Source: Bacteroidales bacterium (GTDB lineage: Bacteria > Bacteroidota > Bacteroidia > Bacteroidales > VadinHA17). Taken from it: 10,772 bases of DNA. Each line of letters starts with the position of its first letter. The first letter of the stretch is position 1. Below the pieces are notes generated by a model. That model was not told where the DNA came from. It was given only the letters and a program-made list of their open reading frames with translations, and ran no database searches. Below are positions 7,958 through 10,772 of this stretch, piece after piece. The stretch is taken from contig CP070687.1 of NCBI GenBank assembly GCA_020353115.1, positions 147,510 to 158,281 on the forward strand. The letters run 5' to 3'. Position numbers and translations under genes: made by a program.

Positions 7958-7990
7958 TGTCACAAACACCCCAGGTTATTAGTCCTATAA
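7958..7990 (+). promoter_or_regulatory. Candidate ECF-type promoter of the sigma factor operon
   Basis: TGTCAC at 7958-7963 and AGTCCTATAA at 7981-7990 are separated by 17 bp and lie 26 bp before the sigma start codon. An upstream TGTCAC-type element plus a downstream GTC-type element fits ECF promoters, which are usually autoregulated. This is inferred from position and composition; I have no second promoter in the window to compare with. Confidence 0.45.
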
Positions 7991-8015
7991 TCAGAGGTAG
8001 TCCTCTTTTGCTGAA

Positions 8016-8504
8016 ATGACATTTGAAAAAATTTACCAGACAAACTATCAGGGGCTCTACCGGTTTGCCTATCAGTTGACCCGGTCTGACCAGGAAAGCA
8101 AGGATCTGGTCCAGGATGTATTTCTCAGGTTCCATGAGCAACAAAAGAGAGTAACAAATACAAAATCCTGGCTGTACAAGGTGCTATACAACAGTTTTTT
8201 AACCATGAAAAGCCAGGCTGACAGGCATCGGAATATTGAAAATCAAATACGTAACATACAATCCGGGATTATCGATCCACATGAAGAATACGATAAATCT
8301 GAATTACGGAATATTATTTTCACAGCAATTTCTTCAATGCCTGAAAAGGACAGCGCATTGCTCCTTCTTTATTATAACGGATTAAAATATTCCGAGATAG
8401 CGGAAATACTTGAAATACATCCAAATTCAATAGGCAAAATACTGGCACGATCTGTAAAACAATTCGTCGAAAAACTTAAGAGGGAATATCATGAAATGTT
8501 ATGA
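8016..8504 (+). CDS. ECF RNA polymerase sigma factor (sigma-70 family)
   Basis: The 162-residue protein has only sigma regions 2 and 4, as expected for group 4 (ECF) factors. Region 2 covers about residues 5-70 and contains the core-binding and -10 recognition motif DLVQDVFLRFHE (30-41) followed by SWLYKVLYNSFL (51-62). Region 4 covers about 100-155, with MPEKDSALLLLYYNGLKYSEIAEIL (helices) and a recognition helix around HPNSIGKILARSVKQF (135-150). The ATG at 8016 gives the standard family start. The stop lies 14 bp inside the next gene, so sigma and anti-sigma are probably translated in a coupled, balanced way. Such factors direct polymerase to a small set of promoters when the anti-sigma lets go. 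The candidate promoter at 7958-7990 suggests it transcribes its own operon. The inducing signal is not visible. Confidence 0.93.
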   Translation: MTFEKIYQTNYQGLYRFAYQLTRSDQESKDLVQDVFLRFHEQQKRVTNTKSWLYKVLYNSFLTMKSQADRHRNIENQIRNIQSGIIDPHEEYDKSELRNIIFTAISSMPEKDSALLLLYYNGLKYSEIAEILEIHPNSIGKILARSVKQFVEKLKREYHEML

Positions 8505-8949
8505 TGAAGGTATTCTACAAGCCTACCTCGATAAAGAGGTCATGGAGCAAATAAAACTGGAAATCAGAGAACACCTGAGGTCTTGTCCGCTTTGCTCAGA
8601 TAAGCTGGCCCGTATTCAGGAACAGAAGAAACTGCTGGACAGCCTGCTTCAGCATATAGATCCCCATCAAGTACCTGTTCCGGATTTTAAAATGAAAAGA
8701 GCCCGGATCAGAATGACAATACGAATTGCCGGTGTAGCAGCGGCAATCATATTTGTCATGGTAATCGTATATACATCCGAAATAAGACAGGCCGGCAACC
8801 AGGATATGGAAATACCTGCTGCTGAGATTCTTATACAGGAGTACCTTGATTGGGAGGATCCGAATTACCTGTGGCAAAACAAAATCCAGATCTATCCATT
8901 TGAAGAAAAAGGAGAAATTATCATTCCCGATTCATTAGAAAAAAAATAA
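8491..8949 (+). CDS. Membrane anti-sigma factor with zinc-binding (ZAS-type) N-terminal domain
   Basis: This 152-residue protein begins with a short helical cytoplasmic domain containing the zinc anti-sigma pattern H-x3-C-x2-C (H28, C32, C35 in EHLRSCPLC). A further Cys at residue 3 may supply the fourth ligand, which many family members place near the N terminus. A linker (about 45-76) precedes a single transmembrane helix (about 77-95), then a periplasmic tail of about 57 residues that is acidic and aromatic (EYLDWEDPNYLW) and matches no domain I know. The position directly after, and overlapping, an ECF sigma gene is the main support: the N-terminal domain would hold that sigma factor at the membrane. 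How it is released (proteolysis, redox change at the zinc site or tail binding) cannot be told. The tail is too short to be a FecR-type sensor domain. Confidence 0.85.
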   Translation: MKCYDEGILQAYLDKEVMEQIKLEIREHLRSCPLCSDKLARIQEQKKLLDSLLQHIDPHQVPVPDFKMKRARIRMTIRIAGVAAAIIFVMVIVYTSEIRQAGNQDMEIPAAEILIQEYLDWEDPNYLWQNKIQIYPFEEKGEIIIPDSLEKK

Positions 8950-8959
8950 ACGTACCGCT

Positions 8960-10273
8960 ATGAAAAAAATAATAATCCTTGTTTTTACTATGCTTGCTGG
9001 TTATCATTTGAACTCCCAGAACCTGCTGGATATTTATAAATCCGGGGAGGTGCATCTGATCCCGGATCAGACATATGCTGCAGGTAATGACTGGGAAAAC
9101 CTGTTTGCAGGATATTACGATGAACTTATGGGCCGGCAGGTTGGCAACCAGAAGAGAATTGTAGTTGCTACCGACGGTTCGGTTTTTATGAGCCATAAGA
9201 ACCATCACCAGATATGGAAGTTTGACCCGAACGGTTCCCTTGCCGGGAAGTTTGGCGAATACGGAGGAAAGCCCCACCAGTTTCCCATGTTACCATCGGT
9301 TCAGAGCATTGTTGAAGGCAAATATTTCCTAACCTCAGATGTAAATTCAAGACTTAAGTTGTTTGACCTGGATGGCAATTACCAGAAAAGCCTGAGCCTG
9401 GATTATATGACGAATTCCATTCAATCCTTAGGAAATAATAAATTACTGGTTTGCGGAAGCGTATTGTGGAAAGAGGGATGGCGTGAGATCGTGTCAATTA
9501 TTGATATAAACACTCAGGAAGAGAAAATAATTCATTCCTACTTCAGAGACAGGGGTAACGTGCAAACCAGAACAATAACAGCGGGGAACGATACAGTAAG
9601 GTTTTTTACAATAACATACGATGACGACCTGGTATATATGCCGAGTTATCAGTATTTTACAAAACATAAAACCGTTTTACTGGAGAATGGTAATTTCGTA
9701 TTAGCAAACGGCAAAACCGGAAATGTCAATGTTTATAATACGGATGGTAAGCCGATAAATGAGTTTATGCTGGATATCATTCCTTTAGAGATAACCGGGG
9801 AGGATGTCAGTGAAAATTATCAGAAAGCATTGGAAAGTAACCGGGAAACTATTAAAAGAATCAACGAGAATGAACATTGGTCCGATGAGATAAAACAGGA
9901 ATACAGGAAGGTTTATGATGATGATGCGGAAGTCTGGCTTGGGAAAATTAAAGATCTTTCGAATTACTACCCCAATCTGCCATATTACTCGAATGTGATA
10001 ATTGACAACGAAGGGAATATGCTTGTATTCGAGTATACCAGGAAAGACGAAGATGTGGATAACAGGTTTGCTGTTATTGCATTTAATAACCGTGGGGAGA
10101 AGCTGGCACAAACGAGCTTCATATGTACAGAATATGAACTGAAAATTTCAGATGCCACTTTAAAATATCATAACGGATATATATATGCAGTTTGTGAAGA
10201 GAAAGGAACAGATGGTATTCCGTTAAGACTGGTACGCTTCAAACTCCAAAATACACCCGGACAGGATAACTGA
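8960..10273 (+). CDS. Secreted 6-bladed beta-propeller protein (NHL-like, DUF5128 type)
   Basis: The 437-residue product starts with a Sec signal peptide (MKKIIILVFTMLAG..., cleavage probable after the SQ at about residues 19-20; no lipobox Cys). The rest reads as repeated propeller blades. One clear blade is FDPNGSLAGKFGEYGGKP (88-105) ending in HQF, the typical F-D-x-x-G...G-x-x-G-x-x-P-x-F pattern. Others include LFDLDGNYQKSLSL, VYNTDGKPINEFML and, near the end, VIIDNEGNMLVFEYTR. Between two blades a charged helical insert (about 281-342, rich in Glu, Lys and Asn) interrupts the repeats. The gene lies 10 bp after the anti-sigma gene, so it is almost certainly in the same operon. Bacteroidota often carry such propellers next to ECF pairs. 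It could be the periplasmic sensor, a binding protein for the anti-sigma tail, or merely a target of the sigma factor. No catalytic residues are visible. Confidence 0.85.
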   Translation: MKKIIILVFTMLAGYHLNSQNLLDIYKSGEVHLIPDQTYAAGNDWENLFAGYYDELMGRQVGNQKRIVVATDGSVFMSHKNHHQIWKFDPNGSLAGKFGEYGGKPHQFPMLPSVQSIVEGKYFLTSDVNSRLKLFDLDGNYQKSLSLDYMTNSIQSLGNNKLLVCGSVLWKEGWREIVSIIDINTQEEKIIHSYFRDRGNVQTRTITAGNDTVRFFTITYDDDLVYMPSYQYFTKHKTVLLENGNFVLANGKTGNVNVYNTDGKPINEFMLDIIPLEITGEDVSENYQKALESNRETIKRINENEHWSDEIKQEYRKVYDDDAEVWLGKIKDLSNYYPNLPYYSNVIIDNEGNMLVFEYTRKDEDVDNRFAVIAFNNRGEKLAQTSFICTEYELKISDATLKYHNGYIYAVCEEKGTDGIPLRLVRFKLQNTPGQDN

Positions 10274-10299
10274 CCGGCTTTGCCACTCGCCGGTTGTTC
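10273..10299 (+). terminator. Possible terminator at the end of the sigma/propeller operon
   Basis: ACCGGC (10273-10278) and GCCGGT (10289-10294) form a perfect 6 bp GC-rich stem, extended by a G-U pair, with a 10-base loop. TTGTTCT follows, a weak T tract. The stem begins at the last base of the propeller stop codon. It would terminate or slow transcription, probably together with the second hairpin 20 bp downstream. Confidence 0.45.
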
Positions 10300-10315
10300 T
10301 ATGTCACCCGACGAT

Positions 10316-10342
10316 AAAACCTTCTTTTAACCTAAGGTTTTT
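10316..10342 (+). terminator. AT-rich terminator-like hairpin, possibly bidirectional
   Basis: AAAACCTT (10316-10323) and AAGGTTTT (10334-10341) are perfect inverted repeats around a 10-base loop, and the right arm ends in five T. Read from the other strand it also ends in T, so it could act in both directions. It is weaker than the terminator at 7866 but well placed behind the propeller operon. Confidence 0.5.
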
Positions 10343-10569
10343 AAGATGCAAACATTGGATACGCTAAGCCATCATATCCGCATATGCTCAGCACGTTCAT
10401 CAGACCAGAACAGGATTGATCATACCGTTGCAATATAAATACCCGGGTTAAAACGGATGATTATCGTGCCGGAGAAAGAGTTGCCCGGTATGTGCCGGAG
10501 AACATGGCTCACTTTGAACGGAATTACTACAATAACCAGTTGTGCTATTAAATCCTTTAACTGCCTGTA

Positions 10570-10652
10570 GGTCAGACTGAGCTAGTCGAAGTCTAAGACC
10601 GGTCATACATTCTCCCCAAGGGATCCCTTTGGGAGACAGGCTCAGTATGACC
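10570..10652. repeat. Composite REP-like nested palindrome
   Basis: Outer arms GGTCAGACTGAGC (10570-10582) and GCTCAGTATGACC (10640-10652) are inverted repeats matching at 12 of 13 positions. Inside are AGACT...AGTCT (10574-10594 region, with GAGC and GTCGAAG between), the palindrome GACCGGTC (10597-10604), and a 26 bp palindrome (10611-10636) centred on GGGATCCC with one mismatched pair. GGTCATAC (10601-10608) also pairs perfectly with GTATGACC (10645-10652), so alternative folds exist. The ACTGAGC...GTCGAAGT pattern resembles dispersed REP-type palindromes that I recall from Bacteroidota genomes. Only one unit is in the window and no REP-associated transposase gene is present. Confidence 0.65.
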
Positions 10653-10752
10653 ATTTCTTGGCGAGCTTGATTTTCAATTAGTTGAGTTTTAATAACACAA
10701 CAGGTTACAATATTCTTTATGTAGCTTATCAAAACTTCCGGAGGATCAGCCA

Positions 10753-10772
10753 GTGAAAAATGTTTTACTGTT
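10753..10772 (+). CDS. Possible start of a further gene, cut by the window edge
   Basis: A GTG at 10753 is preceded at eight bases' distance by GGAGG (10740-10744), an unusually good ribosome-binding sequence for this window. The six codons that follow read M-K-N-V-L-L, like the beginning of a signal peptide or membrane protein. The frame stays open to the edge, but that is only 20 bases, and GTG starts and strong Shine-Dalgarno sequences are not the rule here. The next ATG, at 10760, is in another frame. Product unknown. Confidence 0.25.

Larger units (their letters stand above)
10274..10752. other. Gene-poor stretch of about 480 bp
   Basis: Apart from the two hairpins at its left end and the REP-like palindrome, I find no convincing gene here. 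Open frames on both strands are short, have no recognisable composition, and the longest on the minus strand (10448-10732) runs through the palindrome. An 11 bp direct repeat GTGCCGGAGAA occurs at 10466-10476 and 10492-10502. No tRNA, attachment site or riboswitch was recognised. Confidence 0.6.

Noticed and set aside
10457..10570. Short plus-strand frame of 37 codons (MIIVPEKELPGMC...)
   Set aside because: No family resemblance, no ribosome-binding sequence, and it contains the 11 bp direct repeat; chance is the simpler explanation.
10448..10732. 94-codon open frame on the minus strand
   Set aside because: It reads straight through the REP-like palindrome, has no recognisable domain or gene-like composition, and lies in an otherwise gene-free stretch.

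Overview
The window looks like chromosomal DNA of a member of the Bacteroidota, most likely a Bacteroidales or Marinilabiliales-type organism. This is judged from gene families only: an ABC-2 permease/M1 aminopeptidase fusion, a stand-alone two-domain FtsX/MacB-type permease, an M56 peptidase carrying a TonB C-terminal domain, and a secreted 6-bladed propeller behind an ECF sigma/anti-sigma pair. Most starts lack a clear Shine-Dalgarno sequence, and two possible promoters resemble the Bacteroidota -33/-7 type (TTTG and TAnnTTTG). No rRNA, tRNA, CRISPR array, phage gene or transposase gene was seen.

Layout. (1) Bases 2-2509, plus strand: the 3' part of a gene for a membrane protein with about six visible helices followed by an M1-type zinc aminopeptidase domain; the 5' end lies outside the window. 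(2) Bases 2616-4973, minus strand and convergent with it: an FtsX-like permease of 785 residues. (3) Bases 5187-5843, plus strand and divergent from the permease: an unnamed membrane protein with an NTF2/SnoaL-like domain between two helices. (4) Bases 6030-7725: a BlaI/MecI-type repressor overlapped by 8 bp with a BlaR1-type M56 metallopeptidase whose C-terminal domain is TonB-like rather than penicillin-binding. Upstream lie four AACG repeats at exact 20, 20 and 10 bp steps. (5) A strong intrinsic terminator at 7866-7895 closes this unit. (6) Bases 8016-10273: an ECF sigma factor, a zinc-binding membrane anti-sigma factor overlapping it by 14 bp, and 10 bp later a secreted 6-bladed beta-propeller. 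An ECF-type promoter-like sequence precedes the sigma gene. (7) Bases 10274-10772: no convincing complete gene, but two hairpins after the propeller gene, a composite REP-like palindrome at 10570-10652, and perhaps the first codons of another gene at the right edge.

The right half therefore holds two different membrane-to-DNA signalling devices side by side: a protease/repressor pair and an ECF sigma/anti-sigma pair. Each has recognisable control DNA in front. Their signals and targets cannot be read from this window. The families are all known; the least explained items are the phased operator-like repeats, the TonB-like domain in the sensor position, and the nested palindrome near the right end.
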